Part shown: in pieces, positions 1-7,619 of the stretch
How the letters are laid out: each line of letters starts with the position of its first letter
How positions within the stretch are numbered: the stretch's first letter is position 1
DNA from: Legionellales bacterium
Lineage (GTDB): Bacteria > Pseudomonadota > Gammaproteobacteria > Berkiellales > Berkiellaceae
DNA length: 10,743 nt
Direction: 5' to 3'
NCBI GenBank assembly: GCA_023266435.1
Contig: JAHFQF010000069.1
Span: 1-10,743 of the forward strand
The notes under the pieces: model-generated
The model's input: only the letters and a program-made list of their open reading frames with translations
Database searches by the model: none
Told to the model about the DNA's origin: nothing
Program-made: the position numbers and the translations under genes

Positions 1-984
1 ATTAAACAAATTACCACCCAAGGTGCCATTTAGGTCAATGCCGAGCTTATGTTGTTGATTTAATGTATTAGCCAAAGAAATAGCAATCTGACCCAAACCA
101 TTAAAAGTTGGCTCTAATATTTCATCCCGCATACTGAGCAAACCGCCCACTTTCCCACCAGCTAATGCAGCGGTAATCTCATGCGCAACACCATTAGAGT
201 TCATCGCAATTTCTCGACGACTGACATCGGCGTCATTGAGTTTAGTTTGCAAGCCCAATGTAGTACTGCCGACTACCACGGCAATGCCATTATTTAAAAA
301 GACATTCAAACTACCATTACTTTGTTTACTAGTGCTGACATTAGTGATTTCAGCCAACCGCTTAATGAGCACATCTCTTCTATCTAATAAATCATTGGGA
401 GCCGCACCCGTGCCTGATGAACTATAATCCACAATACGCTGGTTCATTGCAGCAATATCCGTAGTCAGATCGTTAATCTTAGTCACGAGCTCATCTAATT
501 GCTGGTTAACACTGTTGTTGAGATTATTTAACTGCGTATTGAGATTATTAAATTTTGAAACCAAGTCTCTGGCGCTACTAATAACACCCTGCCTCACTGG
601 GATAGATTGAGGATTTGCATTTGCTTGCTGTAAATTGACAAAAAAGGCAGTCATACTTTTACTGATGCTACTACCCTCTTCAGCCAACATCTTTTCAATA
701 CTGACTGCTTCCATGCTATAAGTCGCATATTGATGGTAACTGGCCGTGTAAACTTGTAAATTTTTCGTTACCAAATCATCGGTAATGCGGCGAATATCAG
801 ACACACTCACGCCATTACCAATATAACCCACACCTGTTCTTGTCGGATCTTGCGCCACAAAACTAACTTTTTGCCGGCTATAGCCTTCCGTATTGGCATT
901 AGCAATATTGTGCGAAATAATATCCAAGGCCTGCCTGGCTGCATCTAATCCCGCTACTCCAACACCTAGAGAGCCTGCTACCAT
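1..984 (-). CDS. flgK: Flagellar hook-associated protein 1 FlgK, N-terminal part (cut by window edge)
   Basis: HAP1 forms the first hook-filament junction zone outside the cell. The frame is open for all 328 codons from ATG 984 to base 1, so the gene is incomplete only because the window ends. The N-terminus carries the rod/hook/HAP signature NIANANTEGYSRQ (residues 26-38). This is followed by a long helical, Asn/Gln/Leu-rich stretch (about 125-190), then NDLLDRRDVLIKRLAE (197-212), GGKVGGLLSMRDE (276-288) and NQQHKLGIDLNG (309-320), all typical of FlgK rather than FlgE/F/G. The start is supported by AAGGA at 994-998, which overlaps the flgJ stop codon; the gap to flgJ is 12 bp. flgL would be expected next, beyond the left edge. 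The identification is firm; the C-terminal D0 domain cannot be inspected. Confidence 0.97.
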   Translation of the reverse strand, partial: MVAGSLGVGVAGLDAARQALDIISHNIANANTEGYSRQKVSFVAQDPTRTGVGYIGNGVSVSDIRRITDDLVTKNLQVYTASYHQYATYSMEAVSIEKMLAEEGSSISKSMTAFFVNLQQANANPQSIPVRQGVISSARDLVSKFNNLNTQLNNLNNSVNQQLDELVTKINDLTTDIAAMNQRIVDYSSSGTGAAPNDLLDRRDVLIKRLAEITNVSTSKQSNGSLNVFLNNGIAVVVGSTTLGLQTKLNDADVSRREIAMNSNGVAHEITAALAGGKVGGLLSMRDEILEPTFNGLGQIAISLANTLNQQHKLGIDLNGTLGGNLFN

Positions 985-996
985 GATCCACTGTCC

Positions 997-1317
997 TTAT
1001 TTTTTTACTTGCTGAGCCAACTGACGATAAATCACATCAGCCAACCCTAATCCATTACCATTAGCCATATTCAATGCGATTTGTTTATCATACATTTCTT
1101 GATAAAAATCACCACTGTCTGAATGCATCATTGAAGACTCAAAATGCTTATTAGCATTGCGCATATTTTTTAACATTTCTTGCAGAAATAAAGACTCAAA
1201 TTGCTTGGAAACCTTGTGTAAAACTTCCGGTGTTATTTTTTCTTTGGATACATTTAAATCTCGAATCGCATCAAAATCAGTCACACTTTGCATAGGGCGC
1301 ATGGATTCTATTTTCAT
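997..1317 (-). CDS. flgJ: Single-domain flagellar rod-assembly protein FlgJ (rod cap only)
   Basis: FlgJ is the periplasmic scaffold/cap for rod assembly. This 106-residue version contains only the rod-binding domain: FESLFLQEMLKNMR near residues 40-53, then SGDFYQEMYDKQIALNMANGNGLGLADVIYRQL at the C-terminal end. The enteric protein is about 313 residues and carries a C-terminal peptidoglycan hydrolase domain, which is absent here. Because flgK follows after 12 bp there is no degraded remnant of it. The preferred start is ATG 1317, which overlaps the flgI stop by one base (TGATG) and has AGGTGA four bases upstream; a TTG one codon earlier is also in frame. A separate muramidase would have to open the cell wall for the rod; none is visible in the window. 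Confidence 0.93.
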   Translation of the reverse strand: MKIESMRPMQSVTDFDAIRDLNVSKEKITPEVLHKVSKQFESLFLQEMLKNMRNANKHFESSMMHSDSGDFYQEMYDKQIALNMANGNGLGLADVIYRQLAQQVKK

Positions 1318-2435
1318 CAAATCACCTGTAATTCAGCATGTAATGCGCCTGCTTGTTTTAATGCCTCTAAAATGGCCATCAAATCTCCAGGGGACGCACC
1401 AACCTGGTTAACAGCGGACACAATTTCAGACAAAGAAACCCCTTCGTGCATATAAAACATCTGGCCTTTTTCAGCAAATACTTCAATTTGAGACTCAGGA
1501 ACCGTCACTGTTTCACCCTTACTAAGTGGATTAGGTTGGCTCACCGATTTTTTCTCAGCAACCGCCACCGTAATATTTCCATGAGAAATAGCGGCAGGCC
1601 CCACCTCTACATGTTTGTTAATCACGATGGTGCCTGTGCGCGAGTTAACAATAATCTTTGCAGCGCCCTCTGCAGACTCCAAATTTAAATTTTCAATCGC
1701 AGAAACGAAAGCCACTCGAGCATCTGGCTCTGCTGGCATGCTCACTCTGACTGATGCCGCATCCATGGCTTTGGCAGTACCAGCCCCAATAAAATGATTA
1801 ATGGTCTGAGCCATGGTCTGAGAGGTTGTAAAATCCGGAGAATTTAAATTAAAAGTCAAATAAGTGCCATTTGTGAATGGAGAAGGCACTGTTTTTTCCA
1901 CAATTGCCCCATTGGGTATTCTACCAACCAAAGACACGTTCACACTGATTCTAGAACCACTGTTTCCCTCAGCAGAGACTCCACCCACCACGAGACTGCC
2001 TTGCGCCACAGCATAGATTTCACCATCCACACCTTTTAAAGGCGTCATCAATAAAGTCCCGCCCCGTAAACTTTTGGCGTTCCCTATTGAGGACACGGTC
2101 ACATCCAAATATTGCCCTGGTTTAGCGAAAGCAGGCAAATCCGCATAGAGCGCAACTGCGGCCACGTTTTTTATGCCAGGTTTCACATTTTGAGGGATGG
2201 TGACACCCAGCTGAGACATCATGGTAGAAAACGTTTGCTTAGTAAACTCTTCCGTATCACCAGTACCTTCTAAACCAACAATCAAACCATAGCCAATTAA
2301 TTGGTTAGAGCGCACACCTTGTATGGCGGAAACGTCTTTAATACGCTGCTCACCATGCGCCACATTCGCAAAAAGCAACAATAGCCCAACTTGTAGGACT
2401 ATAAAAAAACGACAAACCAATACCTCTGCTCTCAT
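1317..2435 (-). CDS. flgI: Flagellar P-ring protein FlgI
   Basis: FlgI is the periplasmic subunit of the P ring, which surrounds the rod at the peptidoglycan layer. The 372-residue product is of normal family length. It begins with a Sec signal peptide (hydrophobic segment about residues 10-25, likely cleavage after AHG at 28). The mature start has the diagnostic RIKDVSAIQGVRSNQLIGYG and GLIVGLEGTGD (about 31-60). The end is also canonical: AVNQVGASPGDLMAILEALKQAG, finishing in QVI. ATG 2435 has AAGGA about seven bases upstream, in the 12-bp gap after flgH. The stop codon overlaps the flgJ start. Secretion by the general pathway, not the flagellar export gate, is expected from the signal peptide. 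No oddity seen. Confidence 0.98.
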   Translation of the reverse strand: MRAEVLVCRFFIVLQVGLLLLFANVAHGEQRIKDVSAIQGVRSNQLIGYGLIVGLEGTGDTEEFTKQTFSTMMSQLGVTIPQNVKPGIKNVAAVALYADLPAFAKPGQYLDVTVSSIGNAKSLRGGTLLMTPLKGVDGEIYAVAQGSLVVGGVSAEGNSGSRISVNVSLVGRIPNGAIVEKTVPSPFTNGTYLTFNLNSPDFTTSQTMAQTINHFIGAGTAKAMDAASVRVSMPAEPDARVAFVSAIENLNLESAEGAAKIIVNSRTGTIVINKHVEVGPAAISHGNITVAVAEKKSVSQPNPLSKGETVTVPESQIEVFAEKGQMFYMHEGVSLSEIVSAVNQVGASPGDLMAILEALKQAGALHAELQVI

Positions 2436-2447
2436 AGCAATTCCTTT

Positions 2448-3191
2448 TTAAAAAGGCCACCAACTACTGGAAAAGAACTCTGTTAACCAACCAGGCCGGC
2501 TGGCGCTGGCCATTGCCCCAGTTCCTGTGTAGGCAATTCTTGCGTCTGCAATGCGTGTAGAAAGCACTGTGTTTTCAGGGGAAATATCTTGTGGTCGAAT
2601 AATGCCTGACAAACGGATATATTCATCTCCATTCGTTAACCCCATCCACTTTTCACCTTTGACTTCTAAGTTTCCATTAGCAAATACTTTGGAGACGGTC
2701 ACAGTGATAGTGCCTTGTAATTTATTACTTTGATCGCTATTTCCTCTGCCTTTGAATTCTTTAGACTCATCCAATGACGTGCCTAATGTTAGGCCTTTAT
2801 CGCCAGTTAGAGGCAAGTTCACTGGCGAATCAAACTCAGGTGTTTTTCCAAATAGAGTAGGGTTGGTTAAAGCCATCGTTGAGTCCTTCTTAAGATTGGT
2901 TTCAGTTTTCTTTTCAGACTCTGTCTTTTCCGTTAAAATCACAGTAATAATATCGCCCACTTGGTGAGCTTTCATGTCATGAAATAAAACCAATTGATTT
3001 TTGGAGAATAACGAACCATCAATGACCTGGCGCTCAGGAGGCTGCTCTGGGATCACCGGCGCATAAAAAGGATCATTTGGCTTTTCATCAAAAGCACAGC
3101 CACTTATTATCACCATAGAAAAAACCAAGCCCAAAAGCTTGGCAAGTCTAGGTAAGCAAATCACGTGTTTCGATAGCTCTAATCTACTCAT
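2448..3191 (-). CDS. flgH: Flagellar L-ring lipoprotein FlgH
   Basis: FlgH forms the L ring in the outer membrane. With ATG 3191 as start the product is 247 residues. It begins with a basic, hydrophobic signal peptide ending in the lipobox ISGC (lipidated Cys32), so this is a lipoprotein. Family features follow: SLFSKNQLVLFHDMKAHQVGDIITVIL, then a Glu/Thr/Lys-rich segment and a low-complexity loop. After these come GTITVTVSKVFANGNLEVKGEK and LSGIIRPQDISPENTVLSTRIADARIAYTGTGA. It ends in the FlgH-like SSWWPF. A GTG two codons upstream (3197) is possible, but ATG 3191 is better spaced from AGGG at 3198-3201, which overlaps the flgG stop. Stop-to-start distance from flgG is 7 bp, so translational coupling is likely. 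Confidence 0.97.
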   Translation of the reverse strand: MSRLELSKHVICLPRLAKLLGLVFSMVIISGCAFDEKPNDPFYAPVIPEQPPERQVIDGSLFSKNQLVLFHDMKAHQVGDIITVILTEKTESEKKTETNLKKDSTMALTNPTLFGKTPEFDSPVNLPLTGDKGLTLGTSLDESKEFKGRGNSDQSNKLQGTITVTVSKVFANGNLEVKGEKWMGLTNGDEYIRLSGIIRPQDISPENTVLSTRIADARIAYTGTGAMASASRPGWLTEFFSSSWWPF

Positions 3192-3198
3192 GATCACC

Positions 3199-3984
3199 CT
3201 ACAAAGTTTGTGAAATATAGCGCAACATACCGTCTACTGTTTCAATTGCTTTAGCATTCATCTCATAAGCGCGCTGTGTTTCAATCAAGCGCACCAACTC
3301 CTCCACCACATTGACATTAGATTCTTCGATGTAACCTTGATTTAACCCGCCTAGTCCACTATTTTGTGGATTGGATGTTGTGGGGGTTCCACTGGCAGTC
3401 GTTTCAATGAATTGATTTTCACCAATAGGCTCTAGACCAGAGGGATTGATAAAATCAGACAATTGGATAGTGCCCACGGTTGAGCTAGTACCACTGCCAG
3501 CAGTGGTCACAGACACGGTACCATCTGAACCGATCGTGATAGAGGTGGTTTGTGCTGGAATAGTGATACTGGGCTGCAAAGCATAACCGCTTGCTGTCAC
3601 CAAATTGCCGCTAGCATCCATTTGAAACTTACCATCACGGGTATAGCTAGTCGATCCATCCGGACGTACCACTTGGAAAAACCCTCTACCCTCAATAGCC
3701 ACGTCTAAAGAGTTTTCTGTTTGCCTGAGAGAACCCTGTGTAAATGCTTTTTGTGTGGCAACTGTTTTCACCCCTGTACCAAACATAATACCACTTGGTG
3801 CATTGGTAGAGTCTGATGTATTACCACCGGGCTGTTTGATTTTTTGATAGAGCAAATCCTCAAACACAGGTCTGCCCTTTTTAAAGCCAGTTGTTCCAAC
3901 GTTTGCTAAATTATTGGATATCACGCGGATGTCATTATTTTGTGCATCCAGCCCCGTCACTGAGGCCCATAGTGCTGCGTGCAT
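3199..3984 (-). CDS. flgG: Flagellar distal rod protein FlgG
   Basis: FlgG is the major distal rod subunit, spanning the periplasm through the P and L rings. The 261-residue product matches the usual length (about 260). It opens with ALWASVTGLDAQNNDIRVIS and the rod signature NNLANVGTTGFKKGRP (24-39). The FlgG-specific loop follows, LLYQKIKQPGG (44-54), which separates it from FlgE and FlgF. LDVAIEGRGFFQV (93-105) is the conserved D1 segment. The C-terminal D0 helix is LNQGYIEESNVNVVEELVRL followed by IETQRAYEMNAKAIETVDGML. The middle domain is Ser/Thr/Gly-rich. ATG 3984 is preceded by AAGGAG with a 7-base spacer, and the gap after flgF is 10 bp. Confidence 0.98.
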   Translation of the reverse strand: MHAALWASVTGLDAQNNDIRVISNNLANVGTTGFKKGRPVFEDLLYQKIKQPGGNTSDSTNAPSGIMFGTGVKTVATQKAFTQGSLRQTENSLDVAIEGRGFFQVVRPDGSTSYTRDGKFQMDASGNLVTASGYALQPSITIPAQTTSITIGSDGTVSVTTAGSGTSSTVGTIQLSDFINPSGLEPIGENQFIETTASGTPTTSNPQNSGLGGLNQGYIEESNVNVVEELVRLIETQRAYEMNAKAIETVDGMLRYISQTL

Positions 3985-3994
3985 ACCTTACTCC

Positions 3995-4744
3995 TTAATT
4001 TTCACTCAAATTCATAATGCTGTCTGATGCTTGCGCATTTTTCTCGATCGTATCCATCATGCGCACTTGAAATTCATATTGGCGAGCCAAGCTGATCATA
4101 TTAGTCATAGCTTCAATGGCATTCACATTGCTGGATTCTAAGAACCCCTGGTTGACGCGCACAGCGCTGCTTTCATTCAGTGGCCCACCCCCAGCATTCG
4201 CATATAAACCATTTCCCAGTTTCTGCATGTCATGCATGCTCTCAGGTTTAACCAATCTGATGCGACCTACTGTCACCATGGCACCATCGGTTGCCCCTTG
4301 CGGCAAATAACTGACCGTTCCATCCCCCGCAATATCCACTTTTTGTGCAGGAGGAAGTACAATGGGTCCAGTGCTGCCTAATACAGGCAATCCATTAGGG
4401 GTATTTAAAAACCCATTGGCATCCAAGTTAAAATTACCAGCGCGGCTATACGCCTCAGTGCCATCAGGCATCTGCACTGCAAAAAAACCATCCCCCTGGA
4501 TGGCTAAATCCAGCTCTTCATTGGTTTGCATCAGACTGCCCTGGCCAAAATTCACACGGGTTTCCTCTAGCTGAGTATTCACACGAGTTTGGAAGGCCGC
4601 CCCTTTTGCAGTCACATTGGAATACAGTGCCAAATCCGCCTTAAACCCCGGTGTGTCTACGTTTGCCAGGTTGTTGGCATTGATTTGCTGAGCTTGCCAG
4701 AGTTGATTTGCCCCGGTCATTGCCACATACAGCCCTTTATCCAT
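3995..4744 (-). CDS. flgF: Flagellar proximal rod protein FlgF
   Basis: FlgF is a minor rod subunit lying between FlgB/FlgC and FlgG. The 249-residue product is close to the family length. Its N-terminus MDKGLYVAMTGANQLWQAQQ, then NNLANVDTPGFKAD (24-37), DLAIQGDGFFAV (79-90) and the C-terminal helix VNQGFLESSNVNAIEAMTNM followed by ARQYEFQVRMMDTIEKN, are typical of FlgF. It lacks the FlgG loop with YQ-IKQPG. The ribosome binding site is weak (GGGAA upstream of an A-rich spacer), unlike most genes in this operon. A dispersed-type palindrome lies in the 56-bp gap between the flgE stop and this start, so expression may be set partly by that hairpin (inference). Confidence 0.96.
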   Translation of the reverse strand: MDKGLYVAMTGANQLWQAQQINANNLANVDTPGFKADLALYSNVTAKGAAFQTRVNTQLEETRVNFGQGSLMQTNEELDLAIQGDGFFAVQMPDGTEAYSRAGNFNLDANGFLNTPNGLPVLGSTGPIVLPPAQKVDIAGDGTVSYLPQGATDGAMVTVGRIRLVKPESMHDMQKLGNGLYANAGGGPLNESSAVRVNQGFLESSNVNAIEAMTNMISLARQYEFQVRMMDTIEKNAQASDSIMNLSEN

Positions 4745-4766
4745 TTATTTTTTTCCCATTCTCTGT

Positions 4767-4788
4767 GATTCCCGCAAAGGCGGGAATC
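4767..4788. repeat. Short palindrome of the ATTCCC-N8-GGGAAT (dRS3-like) type
   Basis: GATTCCCGC (4767-4775) and GCGGGAATC (4780-4788) form a perfect 9-bp stem with a 4-base loop, AAAG. The core fits ATTCCC-N8-GGGAAT, the pattern described for neisserial dRS3 repeats and seen as dispersed palindromes in many proteobacterial genomes. It lies in the flgE-flgF gap, 13 bp after the flgE stop on the minus strand. There is no T-run on either side, so it is not a classical intrinsic terminator. It may act as a processing or stability hairpin in the operon mRNA. Whether it is repeated in this genome cannot be seen from one copy. Confidence 0.75.
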
Positions 4789-4800
4789 CATCCCTATTTA

Positions 4801-6768
4801 TTATCTGATGTTAATAATGGTCTGGGTGATTGCATCCGCTGTTCGGATGGTTTGCGCATTGGCTTGGAAGTTCCTTTGCGCGACAATCAATGCAACCAAT
4901 TCATCAGTTAACGCCACATTCGAGTTTTCTAACGAGCCGCTTTGTATCAAGCCATAATCCGAGGTGTTTGGCGTTCCTATCAAAGCATCACCAGAGGTAC
5001 CCGTTGCACTCCACTCGGTTTGTCCTTCTGCTTTTAAACCTTGTTCATTTTGAAATTTCGCAATTTCTACTTGACCTAGGTTTAAACTTTGGCCATTGCT
5101 GTATTTTGCTTTGACCAATCCGGACTTATCGATATCAATACTTGTTAAGCGCCCAGTGGTATACCCGTTATTACTTAAGCTAGATATTGCAAAATCTGCG
5201 CCATATTGGGTAGAGCCAGTGAAACCCAATGTGAGCGTTTGTGCTGCAGCGCCACCACCAGGATTCCAACTACTGACTGTGACAGCATCAGAGTTGGTGT
5301 AGACGATGCCTCGTTTGGTCGCATCTGTAAATCCAAGCGCTGTTGCGTTAGAACCACCTCCAACTACAATAGTCCCTTCTTCATTAAGTGACGAAGGCGC
5401 TAAAGAAACCAGTCCTCTCTGTACTTTATCTAAGGCAGCAGCAGTGCTCATCGCAAAATTAGCAAAAGAGAGAGTCTCTGCGCTGGCATCTGTTTGCACA
5501 CGAATATTACGCCCATCTGTTGCGGTGAGTGTTAAAACTCCCCCCACATTAGTCGCCGTGACTCCAGTGACATTAGTTCCAATTAAAGTCACTAAACCAT
5601 CGGCCCAAGTAGTAGCAGTGGTGCCAGTCACAGCACCTGTGATATCCACGCCATTAATAGTTAAGTCTCCTGCAGCTAGCGTTACTCCCGTGCCATTGGT
5701 TGCCGCGCCAAATGAGAATGTGGTTGCCCCTACCGTCGCTGTCACGCCATGCAAAGCACTGCTTGCATTGATAGCGGCAGTAATCGCGATCGCACTGGCT
5801 GCGTTATCTGTCGTTGATGACGTATCATCACTCGCAAGTCCAGCTCGAATTTTCGTGCCATTGAGTGTTAGATCACCCAGATCCAACGTAGTCAGACTGC
5901 CTGAGTTCGCCAATGACATCGCAGTACTGGTGATAGCTGTGCTGCCATAATGAATCGGCATCGCTGTTGCACTATAGGCTTGATAAGCGCCGGAGCTAGA
6001 GAAAGCCAAGGTATAAGGTGCTGCTAGCGTGCCTGCTGTATAGGCTGTTCCCGTAGATGGTGCTGTCGCTAATGTAGGCGTCACATCAGATCCATCAATC
6101 CCGATATGCGTCTGCCAGGTGTTACTACCAAAGCTTTTCACAAAATACGCTGTTAAAGTATGTGAATTTCCTAAGCTATCGAAAATTTCCATGGAAGTAG
6201 AGGAATTATAACTGCTTGCACTGGGTGGATTGGTTGCTGAAAAGCCTGTGCTGAATGCAGTGGTTGGGGGAGTAAGATCTGCATTGAGATTAACCTTGAG
6301 ACCCAGGGTTGTACTGGCACTTGGGGTTTGTTCGGAAGTTGACACCAAAAGGTCCCCAGCAACACCCGTAATAGTTCCTGTACTGGTTGCTTGATAACCT
6401 TGCAGGCGTTTATCGCTTGCATTGACGATGTAACCACTACTGTCTACACCAAAAGCACCTGCTCGTGTGTAAGTGGTTGCACCATCTTTGCTTAACACAA
6501 AAAAACCTTTTCCGTTGATTGCCAAATCCAATGCATTATCAGTAATGTCTAATTGGCCTTGTGCAAATTGCTGCGTAATGGCGGTCACATCCACACCACG
6601 CCCTGCTTGAATATTGGGAGAACTAAAGGCTGTATTGGCATACACATCTCCAAACTCAGCTCTAGAGCTTTTAAAGCCGGTTGTGCTTGCGTTGGCTACG
6701 TTATTACCGATGACTTGTAAGTCAACTTGAGAGGCTTTTAACCCGCTGAGTCCACTGGAAAATGGCAT
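4801..6768 (-). CDS. flgE: Flagellar hook protein FlgE with a large variable insertion
   Basis: FlgE polymerises into the extracellular hook. The product is 655 residues against about 400 in enterics. The ends are canonical: NNVANASTTGFKSSRAEFGDVY (22-43), LDLAINGKGFFVLSKDG (80-96), and the C-terminal GLIQSGSLENSNVALTDELV with LIVAQRNFQANAQTIRTAD (606-644). The conserved TLTLGFTGSTQYGADFAISSL lies at 511-531. Between roughly residues 262 and 495 sits a Ala/Thr/Ser/Gly-rich insertion. It has two similar units, DLTLNGTKIRAG (299-310) through AINASSALHGVTATVG, and DLTINGVDITGA (368-379) through GVTATNVGGVLTLTATDGRNI. These resemble the flagellin/hook IN motif. ATG 6768 follows AAAGGAG with a 9-base spacer. 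The gene is flanked by an inverted-repeat element (upstream) and a palindrome (downstream). Confidence 0.97.
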   Translation of the reverse strand: MPFSSGLSGLKASQVDLQVIGNNVANASTTGFKSSRAEFGDVYANTAFSSPNIQAGRGVDVTAITQQFAQGQLDITDNALDLAINGKGFFVLSKDGATTYTRAGAFGVDSSGYIVNASDKRLQGYQATSTGTITGVAGDLLVSTSEQTPSASTTLGLKVNLNADLTPPTTAFSTGFSATNPPSASSYNSSTSMEIFDSLGNSHTLTAYFVKSFGSNTWQTHIGIDGSDVTPTLATAPSTGTAYTAGTLAAPYTLAFSSSGAYQAYSATAMPIHYGSTAITSTAMSLANSGSLTTLDLGDLTLNGTKIRAGLASDDTSSTTDNAASAIAITAAINASSALHGVTATVGATTFSFGAATNGTGVTLAAGDLTINGVDITGAVTGTTATTWADGLVTLIGTNVTGVTATNVGGVLTLTATDGRNIRVQTDASAETLSFANFAMSTAAALDKVQRGLVSLAPSSLNEEGTIVVGGGSNATALGFTDATKRGIVYTNSDAVTVSSWNPGGGAAAQTLTLGFTGSTQYGADFAISSLSNNGYTTGRLTSIDIDKSGLVKAKYSNGQSLNLGQVEIAKFQNEQGLKAEGQTEWSATGTSGDALIGTPNTSDYGLIQSGSLENSNVALTDELVALIVAQRNFQANAQTIRTADAITQTIINIR

Positions 6769-6815
6769 GACTACTACTCCTTTACTACTAATTATTTACA
6801 TTCATTTAATATTCT

Positions 6816-6938
6816 GGCTCAAAGTGACAGCGTTTTAGGCTAGGCCTCGAGTCGCTAGCAACCGGACTGTACATTGAAGTACACGCGGATTGCGAGCTGA
6901 CGATGACAACAATGCCTAAAGCGCTGTCACGCAGAGCC
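6816..6938. repeat. Inverted-repeat element, copy A, between flgD and flgE
   Basis: A 123-bp unit with near-perfect 25-bp arms at 6816-6840 and 6914-6938 (21 of 25 paired plus one G-T). The inner 17 bases, GTGACAGCGTTTTAGGC and GCCTAAAGCGCTGTCAC, differ at one position. The centre has a second small stem, GTAC (6869-6872)/GTAC (6879-6882), so the whole unit can fold as a long imperfect hairpin. The right arm includes the flgD stop codon. A second copy lies at 10063-10195: 62 of 83 aligned core positions are identical, including GGATTGCGAGCTG and GATGACAACAA. No coding capacity, T-run or tRNA-like feature is seen. I do not recognise the family. Confidence 0.85.
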
Positions 6939-7609
6939 TAATTGATTGTTTTTACGTCTTTTATACTCACTGGACCATGACCAAGGAGATTTAACATAAT
7001 GTTGTTTTGTCCTTGTGCAATAGTGACACTGGACACGTCAGCATTAATAAAGGTTTGTAATGCAGTGGGCGCACCGTCTACGGTAGCGCGAGCAGAAATC
7101 CGATAACCGCCTGGATCTACACGAGCGCCATTTTCATCTGTGCCATCCCAGTTAAAAGCAACCTCACCTTGTGCGACTTCCCCCATGGGAATCGCTTTGA
7201 CTACTTGACCGGAGGCATCAGTAACCGTGATACTCAAATCACTTACTGATTGTGGCAAGGTGAGTGTGCCTTGAATTTGACCGGTTGGTTTAAGCACACC
7301 CAAGTCAGTAGGAACCTGTACTTGGCGCCCTACTAAGCTAGACGCTTGAAGTGCCTGAGAGGATTGCATGGTGGTTTCTAAGCGACTGAAAGTATTTTGC
7401 ATGTTATTAATACCCTCAACCGTACTAAATTGCGCCAATTGTCCTAACATCGCGCTGGCATCCTGAGGATTCAGCGGATCTTGATTTTGCAGCTGAGTGA
7501 TAAATAACTCTAAAAAAACATTTTTGTCATCTGTCTTTTTTTGAGCGGCATTAGCGGGCGCTTCTAATCCCAGCGCCCGCAGTTGTTCCATACCATTGAT
7601 TGATTCCAT
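6938..7609 (-). CDS. flgD: Flagellar hook cap / hook assembly scaffold FlgD
   Basis: FlgD caps the growing hook and is replaced by FlgK when the hook is complete. The 223-residue protein has the family hallmark FLELFITQLQNQDPLNPQD (32-50), continuing into AMLGQLAQFSTVEGINNM (53-70). This is the conserved N-terminal export and assembly region. The C-terminal half is the FlgD Ig-like/Tudor part, with FNWDGTDENGARVDPGGYRI (152-171). Length is normal. ATG 7609 follows AAGGGT, which overlaps the flgC stop codon; the intergenic distance is 10 bp. The stop codon falls inside the right arm of the inverted-repeat element that separates flgD from flgE. Confidence 0.97.
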   Translation of the reverse strand: MESINGMEQLRALGLEAPANAAQKKTDDKNVFLELFITQLQNQDPLNPQDASAMLGQLAQFSTVEGINNMQNTFSRLETTMQSSQALQASSLVGRQVQVPTDLGVLKPTGQIQGTLTLPQSVSDLSITVTDASGQVVKAIPMGEVAQGEVAFNWDGTDENGARVDPGGYRISARATVDGAPTALQTFINADVSSVTIAQGQNNIMLNLLGHGPVSIKDVKTIN

Positions 7610-7619
7610 CTACTTACCC

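Noticed and set aside
4708..4911. Plus-strand frame containing VIPAKAGIH.
   Set aside because: This peptide is the usual chance translation of the ATTCCCGC...GCGGGAAT palindrome, and the rest is antisense to flgE and flgF.
5306..5950. A 214-codon open frame on the plus strand opposite flgE, Ala/Val/Pro-rich.
   Set aside because: It is antisense to the Thr/Ala-rich insertion of FlgE. The codon bias of that repeat keeps the opposite strand open, and no ribosome binding site or family motif is seen.
6816..6938. Inverted-repeat element as an integron attC site.
   Set aside because: The terminal core sites (RYYYAAC/GTTRRRY) are not present at the expected positions, and there is no integrase or cassette array.
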